Part shown: piece after piece, positions 51,400 through 59,771 of the stretch | Position numbering within the stretch: the stretch's first letter is position 1 | How the letters are laid out: each line of letters starts with the position of its first letter | Assembly: GCA_964623635.1 (NCBI GenBank) | Contig: CAZUUA010000001.1 | Span: 124,001 to 188,000, forward strand | Direction of reading: 5' to 3' | Length of the DNA stretch: 64,000 nt | Origin: UMGS1696 sp964623635 | GTDB lineage: Bacteria; Bacillota; Clostridia; Oscillospirales; CAG-272 | Position numbers and translations under genes: made by a program | The notes under the pieces: model-generated | Seen by the model: only the letters and a program-made list of their open reading frames with translations | Told to the model about the DNA's origin: nothing | Databases searched by the model: none

Positions 51400-51948
51400 A
51401 CGATTTTAATAACCAATACCGATGTGTTCGAACCCACCGGCGCAGTAGAACCACCGATGACCATCAGTGCCTTTGCCTATAACGAAGCTTTGGAAGAGTA
51501 TACTCTCACACCTCTGGAAGCTGGTATTGTGTACGAACTTGCTCCTATCGGTTGGGAAGGACTGGAGAATATAAATTTGCACTTTGCCTGCAAAGGTGGC
51601 AGCGTACGTGTTTTTTCCGAGGATGAAGAGGTACAGCTTTCCATGAGGAATGGTGGTTTATTTCGAGATCATAGAGAAGCCCGCAACTATGGCTATGAAC
51701 TGGATCATCCGGTGGTCACCATGGAACTGACTCTGACCCAATTGGAAGACGAAGACAGCTATGAGGGCAAAGCCTCTGCCACCTTCTCCATCGAGATCAC
51801 CTCTGTTGCCTACAGCGACCGATACCAAATATGCTGGAAGGGTAATGACCGGCAGCTGAGAAAAATCAAAAAAACTACGACCACAGAACAAACATCGTTT
51901 GGCAGTCGTAGTTTTTTCTTTATCCCATTTCTGACTTCTTATTTCTGA
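51400..51948 (+). pseudogene. Open frame with lost ends (remnant of a secreted-type protein)
   Basis: The plus-strand frame from about 51400 encodes beta-rich text (ISAFAYNEALEEYTLTPLEA, VRVFSEDEEVQLSMRNGG, ASATFSIEITSVAYSDRYQ). It has no start with a ribosome site. Upstream it runs back into the recG promoter. Downstream it reads straight through the terminator at 51868-51921 to a stop at 51946-51948. A working gene would not end beyond its own terminator, so both ends have probably been lost. The family is not recognised. Confidence 0.5.
51868..51921. terminator. Bidirectional terminator ending the aromatic operon
   Basis: AAAAAACTACGAC and GTCGTAGTTTTTT form a perfect stem around a 23-base loop. 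It lies just beyond the aroQ stop on the minus strand and also faces the plus-strand remnant. Confidence 0.88.
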
Positions 51949-52394
51949 CTTCTGACTTCCTCATAGAGCCACCGTATCGCTTCTCCATATCCGGCAAAGC
52001 CATGTCCGGCGATGGTCTTTTTGGCAACCAGCGATACATAGGAAAACTGCCGGAAGCTTTCTCGCTCCTCGATGGCAGAAATATGCACCTCCACCGTGGG
52101 AATGGCAACGGCTTTCAGCGCATCCAATATCGCCACACTGGTGTGGGTGTAGGCCGCCGGATTGATCACGATACCATCTATGGGGTTAAGGCCCCGGTCA
52201 AAATACGCCTGCTGGATCCGGTCTACAATGGCGCCTTCGTGGTTGTGCTGGAACAGTTCGCATTCCACACCCACCTCTGCACATTCCCGGCGGATATAGT
52301 CTTCCAGCGTGGCAAAATCCTGCTTGCCATAAATGTCCGGCTCCCGAATGCCCAGCATATTCAGATTTGGTCCGTTGATGATGAGAAATTTCAT
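51939..52394 (-). CDS. aroQ: Type II 3-dehydroquinate dehydratase
   Basis: This enzyme performs the third step of the shikimate pathway. The 151-residue protein has NGPNLNMLGIREPDIYG (residue 8, catalytic Arg and Tyr), FQHNHEGAIVDRIQQA (near 48), INPAAYTHTSVAI (near 77) and VEVHISAIEERESFR (near 101, catalytic His), all typical of type II. It overlaps the aroEK stop by ATGA, with AAGGAGG upstream. The last residues (VRSQK) are encoded by a GACTTCT-type repeat that recurs in other intergenic regions, so the C-terminus was probably altered by that element. Confidence 0.96.
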   Translation of the reverse strand: MKFLIINGPNLNMLGIREPDIYGKQDFATLEDYIRRECAEVGVECELFQHNHEGAIVDRIQQAYFDRGLNPIDGIVINPAAYTHTSVAILDALKAVAIPTVEVHISAIEERESFRQFSYVSLVAKKTIAGHGFAGYGEAIRWLYEEVRSQK

Positions 52395-53626
52395 AGTCCC
52401 AGTGCCTCCTTGGCTCTTGCCAGCGTAACCTCGATATTTTCGTCCACCTCGATGGCAGCGTCACAAAGGCTGCGGTAGATGGGCGCACGTACCGCTTCCA
52501 TGTCCGTCAGACTGCTCGTTTGCGATAGTGGTCGGCCATCGGTGGGCAGTGCGGCGGTGTCTCTGCGCAGGTACAGGATCCGGCTGTTTTGCTGCAACAG
52601 TTCTCCTGCTCCTGCTTGTACCGGCGCACCACCACCTGTGGCGATCACCAGCCCATGCTCCTTGGATACCGCTGCCACGCAGTCCCGTTCGATCTGCCGG
52701 AAGCAGGCTTCTCCATCCTTGGCAAAGATCGTGGTAATGCTTCTGCCACTGCGTTCGACCACCATAGCATCCGTGTCTACGAATTTTCTGCCGGTCAGCT
52801 CGGCAAGCGCCTTGCCCAGCGTGGATTTGCCGCAGCCGGGCATACCGATGAGTACGATGTTCCGTGCGTCCCGGTCGATCTGTGCGGTGATGGTGGGGAT
52901 CACGCTGTCCTCGATGGTGGTGCCGAAAAACAGCTCGCTGGCTCTCTTGGCCTGTGCCACCAGCATGACAAGCCCATTGATGCAGGGGATCCCACGGCTT
53001 TGGGCATCCAACAGCAGCTTGGTTTTTGCCGGATTGTAGATCATGTCCAGCACCCCTTCCAGGTGGGGAAAATAATCCAGAGAAACCGGCGAGACACCGT
53101 TGTTTGGGTACATTCCCACGGGTGTGCAGTTGATGAGCACCTGGGTATCGGTGTATTTTGCCATGGTCTCCGGCGTGTTGTCCCGGTGGGCTATGACTCG
53201 CATCTCTGTCGCACCCTGATCCTGTGTCACAGCCTGTGCCGTAGCAGACGCACCGCCTGCACCCAGGATCATGACCTTCTTCCCGGTCAATGAGAGGTGC
53301 AGACCGGCCAGCATCTGACAAAAGCCGTAGTAGTCTGTGTTGTCCCCACGCAGCTTGCCATCCGCTGTCCGGGTGATGGTGTTGACGGCACCGATCCGTG
53401 TGGCCTCCGGCGAGATCTCGTCTAAAAAGGGCATGACGGTCTTTTTGTAGGGAATGGTCACATTCATGGCGTGATAGGAATCCGAGCGGACAAAATCACC
53501 CACCTGCTCCTCGGACAGCTCCCACAGCTTGTATGCGTAGTCACCCAGCGCAGCGTGGATCACCGGGGAATAGCTATGCCCCAGCTTCCCACCGATCAGA
53601 CCGCAGATCTTTGTACGTTCATCCAT
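52391..53626 (-). CDS. aroE-aroK: Fused shikimate dehydrogenase / shikimate kinase
   Basis: The 411-residue protein joins two consecutive pathway enzymes. Residues 1 to about 252 are AroE: LIGGKLGHSYSPVIHA (residue 10), VTIPYKK with the catalytic Lys (near 61), GDNTDYYGF (near 94) and NADP-binding LGAGGASATA (121-130). Residues from about 255 are AroK: P-loop GMPGCGKST (261-269), DTDAMVVERSGRSI and ATGGGAPV (near 345). The fusion would channel shikimate to the kinase. It overlaps aroC by 8 bases and aroQ by 4. Confidence 0.96.
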   Translation of the reverse strand: MDERTKICGLIGGKLGHSYSPVIHAALGDYAYKLWELSEEQVGDFVRSDSYHAMNVTIPYKKTVMPFLDEISPEATRIGAVNTITRTADGKLRGDNTDYYGFCQMLAGLHLSLTGKKVMILGAGGASATAQAVTQDQGATEMRVIAHRDNTPETMAKYTDTQVLINCTPVGMYPNNGVSPVSLDYFPHLEGVLDMIYNPAKTKLLLDAQSRGIPCINGLVMLVAQAKRASELFFGTTIEDSVIPTITAQIDRDARNIVLIGMPGCGKSTLGKALAELTGRKFVDTDAMVVERSGRSITTIFAKDGEACFRQIERDCVAAVSKEHGLVIATGGGAPVQAGAGELLQQNSRILYLRRDTAALPTDGRPLSQTSSLTDMEAVRAPIYRSLCDAAIEVDENIEVTLARAKEALGL

Positions 53627-54725
53627 GGTTTTCGACCTCCCAACACATCATATCCATCAGAGCAATGGCGCAAGCGGCTTCCACCACAGGCACGGCACGC
53701 TGTACCACACAGGGATCGTGGCGGCCGGTGATGGTCAATTTGGTGTTCTCCATCCGGGACAGATCCACCGAAGCCTGCTCCAACCCAATGGACGGCGTAG
53801 GCTTGAAGGCACAGCGGAAGCACAGGGGCATCCCGTTTGTCATACCGCCTAAAATACCGCCGCAGTGGTTGGTGACGGTGCGGACAGTCTTGCCATCGGT
53901 CACGTAAGCATCGTTGTTCTCAGAGCCACGGTGACCAGCTACCCCGAAGCCATCGCCGAATTCTACGCCTTTCACCGCCGGAATGCTGTAGACCAGCGAA
54001 GCGATCCGACCTTCCACACCGGCAAACATATGCTCTCCCACGCCAACGGGCAGTCCCAGCGCCGCGCATTCCACGATTCCACCGACGGAATCCTGTGCCA
54101 GTCGTGCCGCATCGATGGCAGCACCCATGGCTTCTCCGGCAGTGTTATCCAGCACCGGAAAGAGCTTTTGACCGGGGGCAAGCAGGGTCTCGGTGGTCAG
54201 GGACACCGGATCGTAGGGCGTATCCCAGATCCCGGCAACCGCTGCGATATGGGCACCAATGGTGATCCCACGCATCTCCAGCCACGTGCGGCACAGGTAT
54301 CCGGCGATGCACAGTGGGGCTGTCAGTCTTGCCGACCAGTGTCCGCCGCCACGCAGGTCTACGGTATCGCCATATTTCATCCGGGCACAATAGTCGGCGT
54401 GACCCGGTCGTGGAATGTTTGCCAGAGCCGCATAGTCGCCGCTGCGCATATTGGTGTTGTAGATAGCGGCGTGGATCGTCTCACCGGTGGTCACGCCATC
54501 GACCACGCCGGAGAGAAACACCGGTACGTCCGGTTCCTTTCGGCTGGTGGTCAGTTTGCTTTGTCCCGGCGCACGACGACCCATGAAGGCCTGCAGTGCC
54601 GCCGTGTCCACCGGTATCCCGGCAGGAAACCCGGTCAGGTGCATCCCGATCTCGGCATCGTGGGAGCCACCGTAGATCGATAGCTGCAGTGCTTCTCCCC
54701 AGGTGGTGTGGTCAATGTGGTTCAT
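53619..54725 (-). CDS. aroC: Chorismate synthase
   Basis: AroC makes chorismate from EPSP with reduced FMN. The 368-residue protein has GEALQLSIYGGSHDAEIGMH (residue 10), RPGHADYCARMKYG (near 104), RGGGHWSARLTAPLCIAGYL (near 126), VEFGDGFGVAGHRGSENND (near 255) and GGILGGMTNGMPLCFRCAFKPTPSI (near 288), all typical. The opening GSHDAEIG differs slightly from the common GESHG start. Its start overlaps the aroA stop (ATGA). Confidence 0.95.
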   Translation of the reverse strand: MNHIDHTTWGEALQLSIYGGSHDAEIGMHLTGFPAGIPVDTAALQAFMGRRAPGQSKLTTSRKEPDVPVFLSGVVDGVTTGETIHAAIYNTNMRSGDYAALANIPRPGHADYCARMKYGDTVDLRGGGHWSARLTAPLCIAGYLCRTWLEMRGITIGAHIAAVAGIWDTPYDPVSLTTETLLAPGQKLFPVLDNTAGEAMGAAIDAARLAQDSVGGIVECAALGLPVGVGEHMFAGVEGRIASLVYSIPAVKGVEFGDGFGVAGHRGSENNDAYVTDGKTVRTVTNHCGGILGGMTNGMPLCFRCAFKPTPSIGLEQASVDLSRMENTKLTITGRHDPCVVQRAVPVVEAACAIALMDMMCWEVENHG

Positions 54726-55990
54726 ACCTGTATCTTCTCCATATCACTGAAAAATCCCGGATAGGATTTGCGCACCGCTTCGGCACCTACGATGGTCACA
54801 GGACGATCGATTACCGTTGCGGCAATGGCGGCGGACATAACGATCCGGTGGTCGTTCCAGCTCTGTATCGTGCAGTCTTCATTCTGTTTCCCCAGCGAAC
54901 CGCCTTCAATGTGCAGCCAGTCTGCGCCGGCGGTGACATTCGTGCAGCCCAGAGACGTGAGCATATCCACTACTGCCTGGATCCGGTCGCTTTCCTTCAG
55001 CCGCAGCCGACCAATGTTTCGTATGGTGGTCTCCCCGGACGCATATGCCGCTGCCACCGACAAAATCGGTACCAGATCGGGGATCTGTGCGCCATCGATA
55101 TCGATACCGTGGAGCGCACCGCCGGAGATGGTGATGCTGTCGCCCGTGGTTTGCACAGTCGCACCCATCTCCCGCAGCAGCGGCACAATGGCACGGTCGC
55201 CCTGGACGCTATCCAGCCGCAGTCCCGTGATGGTCAGACCGGCGGTAGACAGGGCACCGGCCGTCAGCCAGAACGCACCGTTGGACCAGTCCCCTTCCGC
55301 CACTACATTTCCCGGTGTGGTATACCAGCTGGGTGCGATGCTGTAGGTGCGTCCATCCGTCGTTTGCCAATGGACACCAAAGGCATCCAGTGCATCTAAG
55401 GTCATGGTGATGTATGGGGCAGACTCGATCTTGCCGGTGATGGTCAGGGTAGACGGTGCATCCAGCAGTGGCAGCGCAAACAGCAAACCGCTGATGAACT
55501 GGGACGATACGCTGCCATCGATCCGGTAGTCGCCCGGCGTCAGTTTGCCGGAGACGGTCAGGGGACTTTTGCCTGCCGGAGACAGCACCGCCCCATGGGA
55601 CACCAGCTCCTCGTATAGGGGAGACAGCGGTCGTTCGGGCAGTCGTCCATGGGAGACCAGCGCGCCGCCACGTCCCAGCGCACAGACCACCGGCAGCAAA
55701 AACCGCATGGTGGAGCCGGATTCACCGCAGTCCAGTAACGGACCCGTCAACGTTTGCTGTTCCATAGCGATGGGTGTGACCACGATGTCTTCGGCTTCTC
55801 TGTGGATGTTGGCACCCAATGCGGTCATACAGCGGATGGTGGCATCGATGTCGTCACTGGTCAGTGGGCAGCGGATCCGGGACACATGGTCTGCCAGCGC
55901 CGCACAGATCAGCAGCCGGTGTACGTGGGACTTGGAGGGGATCGCCGAAATGGTGCCCGCAAGTTGGGGATGGGTGAGGGTCACGTTCAT
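54722..55990 (-). CDS. aroA: 3-phosphoshikimate 1-carboxyvinyltransferase (EPSP synthase)
   Basis: ATG 55990 has GGGAG at the right distance. ATG 55996, overlapping the aroB stop, is an alternative. The 422-residue enzyme has SKSHVHRLLICAALAD (residue 19, the PEP/shikimate Lys), LLDCGESGSTMRFLLPVV (near 85, family signature), HGRLPERPLSPL (near 115) and late SDRIQAVVDMLTSLG (near 335). SKSHVHR replaces the more frequent SKSxxxR text without loss of the Lys and Arg. The gene overlaps or abuts both neighbours in the aromatic operon. Confidence 0.95.
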   Translation of the reverse strand: MNVTLTHPQLAGTISAIPSKSHVHRLLICAALADHVSRIRCPLTSDDIDATIRCMTALGANIHREAEDIVVTPIAMEQQTLTGPLLDCGESGSTMRFLLPVVCALGRGGALVSHGRLPERPLSPLYEELVSHGAVLSPAGKSPLTVSGKLTPGDYRIDGSVSSQFISGLLFALPLLDAPSTLTITGKIESAPYITMTLDALDAFGVHWQTTDGRTYSIAPSWYTTPGNVVAEGDWSNGAFWLTAGALSTAGLTITGLRLDSVQGDRAIVPLLREMGATVQTTGDSITISGGALHGIDIDGAQIPDLVPILSVAAAYASGETTIRNIGRLRLKESDRIQAVVDMLTSLGCTNVTAGADWLHIEGGSLGKQNEDCTIQSWNDHRIVMSAAIAATVIDRPVTIVGAEAVRKSYPGFFSDMEKIQV

Positions 55991-55992
55991 GT

Positions 55993-57075
55993 TCATTCTC
56001 CCATGCAATCTTCTACAAATGTACGTGCTTCATCCATGGTCATGGGACAGAGCGCACTCTCTCCCACAGCCACAGGCAGCACCAAGGTGATCGTGTTTCC
56101 GGCTCGTTTTTTGTCGTGAGCAGCAGCCTGTACCAAAGTCTCTGCCGGATAGGGGCAGTCCATGGGCAGCGCATACCGCCGAAGCAGATCACGCAGTAGG
56201 GTCAGCGCTTCCGGTGGGCACAGGCCACGACGCACCGCACCCTTGGTGACCAGATGCATACCGATGGCAACGGCACTGCCGTGGGAGATGGCAAAGTGAG
56301 ACGCCGCTTCGATCCCATGACCCAGCGTGTGACCCAGATTCAGCTTCTGCCGCACACCGGTGTCCCGTTCGTCAGCCGCCACAAAGGTACCCTTATCCCG
56401 GACACAGGCCGCCAGCACCGCTTCCAGTGCATCATCGACCCCGGTCAGGAGTGCCGTAAGATCGGTTTTTGCCAGCCGGTCAAGCAGGTCTTTGTCCCCG
56501 ATGAAGCCGTATTTGATGACCTCTGCCATACCGTCGGCGAAGGTCTCTTTGGGCAGTGTAGAGAAGGTGTCCGTGTCGCACAGCACCAGAGACGGCTGGT
56601 GAAAGGCACCCACCAAATTTTTTCCGGTGGGCAGATCCACAGCGGTCTTGCCGCCAACGGAGGAATCCACCGCCGCCAGCACCGTTGTGGGGATCTGCAC
56701 CACGGGAATACCACGAAGGTAGGTGGCAGCGGCAAACCCGGTCAGGTCGCCTACCACACCACCGCCAAGCGCCACAGCACAGTCACTGCGTGTCAGTGCA
56801 GCTTCTGCCATAGCATCCAGCAGTGCGCCGTAGGTAGCCAGATTTTTGCTCTCTTCTCCATGGGGAAAGGTGAACCGTGCCACGGTAAGGCCGCATTGCG
56901 CAAGTGACGCTTCTACTGCTTTACCATACAATCCCATGGTGGTGTCGTCTCCCACCAGCATCACGGTACGCACCTTGGGCAGCACCTCTTGTATCCTTGC
57001 GCCGCAGTCCTGCAGAATGCCGCTGCCTATATAAATATTGTAGTGTTTGCTTGCTGTGATCTCCACTGTGACCAT
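55993..57075 (-). CDS. aroB: 3-dehydroquinate synthase
   Basis: AroB converts DAHP to dehydroquinate with NAD and a metal ion. The 360-residue protein has FPHGEESKNLATYGALLDAM (near residue 70), ALGGGVVGDLTGFAAATYLRGIPVVQIPT (near 102), DSSVGGKTAVDLP (near 137) and the metal-ligand segment LNLGHTLGHGIEAAS (near 245). AGGAGA precedes ATG 57075. It follows the prephenate dehydrogenase gene by 36 bases. Confidence 0.97.
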   Translation of the reverse strand: MVTVEITASKHYNIYIGSGILQDCGARIQEVLPKVRTVMLVGDDTTMGLYGKAVEASLAQCGLTVARFTFPHGEESKNLATYGALLDAMAEAALTRSDCAVALGGGVVGDLTGFAAATYLRGIPVVQIPTTVLAAVDSSVGGKTAVDLPTGKNLVGAFHQPSLVLCDTDTFSTLPKETFADGMAEVIKYGFIGDKDLLDRLAKTDLTALLTGVDDALEAVLAACVRDKGTFVAADERDTGVRQKLNLGHTLGHGIEAASHFAISHGSAVAIGMHLVTKGAVRRGLCPPEALTLLRDLLRRYALPMDCPYPAETLVQAAAHDKKRAGNTITLVLPVAVGESALCPMTMDEARTFVEDCMGE

Positions 57076-57111
57076 ATCCGTTCTCCTGCTTTTGCTTTTT
57101 AAGCTGCTGTT

Positions 57112-57954
57112 TTACTTCTCGTCCACACCATCGATCTCTTCCCAGCGTTCCCGACCGGCTTTCAGCAGCTCCGTCAGGCCGGTGATGTCCTCGGCAGCAA
57201 TGGCGTCCCGGTAGGCCGTCAGGTTTTCGATCAGGGTATCGATCTCGTCAAGGAGATTGTCCCGGTTGCACAGAAACAGGTCAGCCCACATGATTTCGTT
57301 CAGCGGTGCCACACGGGTCATATCCTTGTAGCTGCCGGCAGAGAAGCCCTTGTGCTTTTCCGCCGTGGGGCTTTTGATGTAGGCATTGGAGACCACGTGT
57401 GCCAACTGGGAGGTGTAGGCAATGCGCTTGTCGTGTTCCTCGGCTGTGGTGACGGAGAGGTGATCGAACTTCGCCGGAGAAAGCAGCTCCTTCAGCCGGG
57501 TCATCAGCGCCATGTCGTCGGTCTTGCCGGGCACTAGCACCATGGGAGAACCGGCAAACAGGTCGGCTGTGGCATTTTTGATGCCGGAGAATCGGTTGCC
57601 CGCCATGGGATGTCCACCGGCGTACACGAAGCCGTACTGCTTGGCCAAAGCGAACCCGGCGTCGCATACTTCCTTTTTGATGCCGCACAGATCCATCAGC
57701 ACGGTGTCTGCCGACAAATGGGGTGCGATCTCTTCCATATATTTCATAGCGGCCTGGGGATACAGCGCCACTAAGATCAGCTCACATTCTCCGGCATTTT
57801 CCGGCGTCAGCTTGCCGTCCACGATGCCGTTCATTTCCGCATACCCCTGTGGGATCGGACTTTTGTCCAGTCCCAGCACGGTATGTCCGGCTGCCTTGTA
57901 TGCCTTCGCCATGGAGCCGCCGATCAGCCCCAGTCCAACGATTCCAACTTTCAT
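57112..57954 (-). CDS. tyrA: Prephenate dehydrogenase
   Basis: This enzyme makes 4-hydroxyphenylpyruvate, the tyrosine precursor. The 280-residue protein has NAD-binding GIVGLGLIGGSMAKAYKAAGH (residue 4), GGHPMAGNRFSGIKNA (near 118, with the catalytic His) and SQLAHVVSNAY (near 178, family His). It lacks a chorismate mutase or ACT domain, so it is a stand-alone enzyme. Its place second in the operon, straight after DAHP synthase, fits control by Tyr and Phe supply. CAAGGAG precedes ATG 57954. Confidence 0.93.
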   Translation of the reverse strand: MKVGIVGLGLIGGSMAKAYKAAGHTVLGLDKSPIPQGYAEMNGIVDGKLTPENAGECELILVALYPQAAMKYMEEIAPHLSADTVLMDLCGIKKEVCDAGFALAKQYGFVYAGGHPMAGNRFSGIKNATADLFAGSPMVLVPGKTDDMALMTRLKELLSPAKFDHLSVTTAEEHDKRIAYTSQLAHVVSNAYIKSPTAEKHKGFSAGSYKDMTRVAPLNEIMWADLFLCNRDNLLDEIDTLIENLTAYRDAIAAEDITGLTELLKAGRERWEEIDGVDEK

Positions 57955-57987
57955 GGTTTTTCTCCTTGCTCCAAAACTTCGTATCGC

Positions 57988-59010
57988 TTACTTTTCCGTA
58001 ACGGCGTCTCTCACACGCATCATGGCCTGCATTACGTCGTCGAACTGTGCCGGGGTCAGAGACTGCGGACCGTCACAGAGCGCCTTCTTGGGATTGTTGT
58101 GTACCTCGATCATGATCCCGTCGGCACCACAAGCCGCTGCAGCACAGGCCATGGGCTTCACCAGACGGGAAATACCGGTGGCGTGGCTGGGGTCTACGAT
58201 GATGGGCAGATGGGTCAGCTCATGGAGCATGGGCACGGCAGACAGATCCAGGGTGTTCCGGGTGTAGGTCTCAAAGGTACGCACGCCTCTTTCGCACAGG
58301 ATGATGTTTTCGTTGCCGCCGGCCATGATGTATTCGGCACTCATGAGGAATTCCTTCATGGTGTTGGCAAGTCCACGCTTCAGAAGAATAGGCTTGTTGA
58401 TCTTGCCCAGTGCCTTGAGCAGCTCGAAGTTTTGCATATTTCTAGCACCCACCTGGATCACGTCTACATCCTCGAACAGCGGCAGGTGGTCGGCGCTCAT
58501 GATCTCGGTGACAATGGGCAGACCGGTCTCCTTTTTGGCTTCCAGCAGCAGTGCGATCCCATCGGCCTTCAGACCCTGGAAGTCGTACGGAGAGGTTCTG
58601 GGCTTGAAGGCACCACCACGAAGCAGGTTGGCACCGGAGGCCTTCACGGCACGAGCCACCTCCAAGATCTGTTCCTCCGTCTCCACAGAGCAGGGACCGG
58701 CAATGGCAACGAAGTTACCGCCGCCGACCTTGATCACACTGCCGTCCGGTGCAGGGATCTCCACAATGGAATCGTCCGGATGGAACTTCCGGTTGGCGCT
58801 CTTGAAGGGTTCGCTGATGCGCTTGACAGACTCGACCATGTCCAGCCCGGACAGCAGCTCTTCGTCGATGCGACTGGTGTCGCCCAGCAGACCTACGATG
58901 GTCTGGTATTGTCCTTCGCAGACGTGTACGCCCACGCCTTGGCTCTGGAGCCATTCGGTCAGGTGTTCGATTTGTTCTACGGATGTACCCGGTTTCAATA
59001 CTGCGATCAT
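57988..59010 (-). CDS. aroF: 3-deoxy-7-phosphoheptulonate (DAHP) synthase, type I-beta
   Basis: This enzyme commits PEP and erythrose-4-phosphate to aromatic synthesis. The 340-residue protein has an N-terminal ferredoxin-like regulatory domain (about residues 1-70), as in Thermotoga-type enzymes. A KDO8P-like barrel follows: FVAIAGPCSVE (near 102), LLRGGAFKPRTSPYDFQG (near 129), VGARNMQNFELLK (near 188), LLKRG (near 208) and VDPSHATG (near 275). It is the first gene of the aromatic operon, behind a strong promoter and a Phe/Tyr leader attenuator. AAGGAG precedes ATG 59010. Confidence 0.95.
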   Translation of the reverse strand: MIAVLKPGTSVEQIEHLTEWLQSQGVGVHVCEGQYQTIVGLLGDTSRIDEELLSGLDMVESVKRISEPFKSANRKFHPDDSIVEIPAPDGSVIKVGGGNFVAIAGPCSVETEEQILEVARAVKASGANLLRGGAFKPRTSPYDFQGLKADGIALLLEAKKETGLPIVTEIMSADHLPLFEDVDVIQVGARNMQNFELLKALGKINKPILLKRGLANTMKEFLMSAEYIMAGGNENIILCERGVRTFETYTRNTLDLSAVPMLHELTHLPIIVDPSHATGISRLVKPMACAAAACGADGIMIEVHNNPKKALCDGPQSLTPAQFDDVMQAMMRVRDAVTEK

Positions 59011-59054
59011 GATGTATATCTCCTTATGTGTAATTATTTTTGGATGAAAAATTG

Positions 59055-59108
59055 GAAAACCCCCACACAGCGGAAGCGCTTATGGTGCTTCAATCACTGT
59101 TGTGGGGG
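59055..59108 (-). promoter_or_regulatory. Attenuator terminator of the aromatic operon
   Basis: On the minus strand CCCCCACAACAG pairs with CTGTGTGGGGG (one bulged A), topped by an inner GAAGC/GCTTC helix and followed by TTTT. Its GAAGCAC (59085-59091) can instead pair with GTGCTTT (59165-59171) just after the leader peptide. That pairing would open the inner helix when a ribosome stalls in the leader. Confidence 0.85.
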
Positions 59109-59178
59109 TGGTATATATCCAGAGGAAAGCTTGTTTCCATGTGGTCCCGCCTGTTTTGCAGCAAAAAGCACTTTTACT

Positions 59179-59241
59179 TCATTTGGTAAAATAAAAGTAA
59201 AAGTAATAAAAGTATGCAGCTGCAAAAGCGGTGGTATGCAT
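59179..59241 (-). CDS. Aromatic leader peptide (20 residues, Phe/Tyr-rich)
   Basis: ATG 59241 follows GAAGGAGAAG. The peptide is MHTTAFAAA followed by YFYYFYFYF and TK: nine consecutive Tyr or Phe codons (five Tyr, four Phe), with another Phe at residue 6. It lies between the promoter at 59280-59308 and the attenuator at 59055-59108, ahead of DAHP synthase. ACTTTTACT within its codons (59196-59204) pairs perfectly with AGTAAAAGT right after the stop (59170-59178). This gives the classical 1:2 pause hairpin. It senses charged tRNA-Phe and tRNA-Tyr, by analogy with pheL-type leaders. It is too short for most gene callers. Confidence 0.88.
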   Translation of the reverse strand: MHTTAFAAAYFYYFYFYFTK

Positions 59242-59279
59242 GGCGACTTTCTTCTCCTTCGTTCCGTGGTGTTGGTAGT

Positions 59280-59308
59280 ATTATAAACCTCTCACTGCCG
59301 TTTGTCAA
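59280..59308 (-). promoter_or_regulatory. Promoter of the aromatic operon
   Basis: On the minus strand consensus TTGACA (59303-59308) and consensus TATAAT (59280-59285) are 17 bases apart. The transcript would start near 59273, leaving about 30 bases before the leader peptide ATG. Confidence 0.93.
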
Positions 59309-59646
59309 TCCCTCTTGGCAAATTTCTTCGATTTTGTGGAATGTGCCGCCGCATACAGTTTTGAACCGGGAACACCTTGTGCAGATTGTCCGGCACTGTC
59401 TCAGGTTATCGGTCAAATGTACAAATGTCGTGGAGACTGCTTTGCATTTGGTACACAGAAAAGCCAAAACTTGCCAAGGTTAACTTATATTTAACAAATC
59501 ATACAATCCTTCATACACGACAAATGTATATCGCGCATAGGGCAAAAATGGGTGCAAACAGGAGCTTCTGCAATAAAATCCAAATAAGAGCCCATTATAG
59601 TGTAGGTTTTTCCACTTTTTCACCGAAAAGAAAAATCGAAAACCCA
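59309..59646. other. Divergent intergenic region without a recognised gene
   Basis: This stretch lies between the aromatic promoter and the ABC receptor promoter. It is AT-rich near 59480-59640. I see no ribosome site with a protein-like frame, no tRNA and no clear hairpin. Confidence 0.5.
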
Positions 59647-59675
59647 TTGCTTTTTTTCGCATATCGTGGTATAAT
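59647..59675 (+). promoter_or_regulatory. Promoter of the amino-acid ABC transporter operon
   Basis: TTGCTT (59647-59652) and TATAAT (59670-59675) are 17 bases apart, about 95 bases ahead of ATG 59772. Confidence 0.8.
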
Positions 59676-59771
59676 ACTTCAAAAGCCATGTGTGCGTGTT
59701 TTTTTATGCATTCTCCTGCACCGTGGTCAACAGCATCGAAGAAAAAGATAACAACTTTTGGAGGTATCATC

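Noticed and set aside
59100..59160. T-box-like text (GTGGTCCCGCC) near the DAHP synthase leader
   Set aside because: It is on the plus strand, opposite to the aromatic transcript, and lacks the upstream specifier stem. The leader-peptide attenuator explains the region better.
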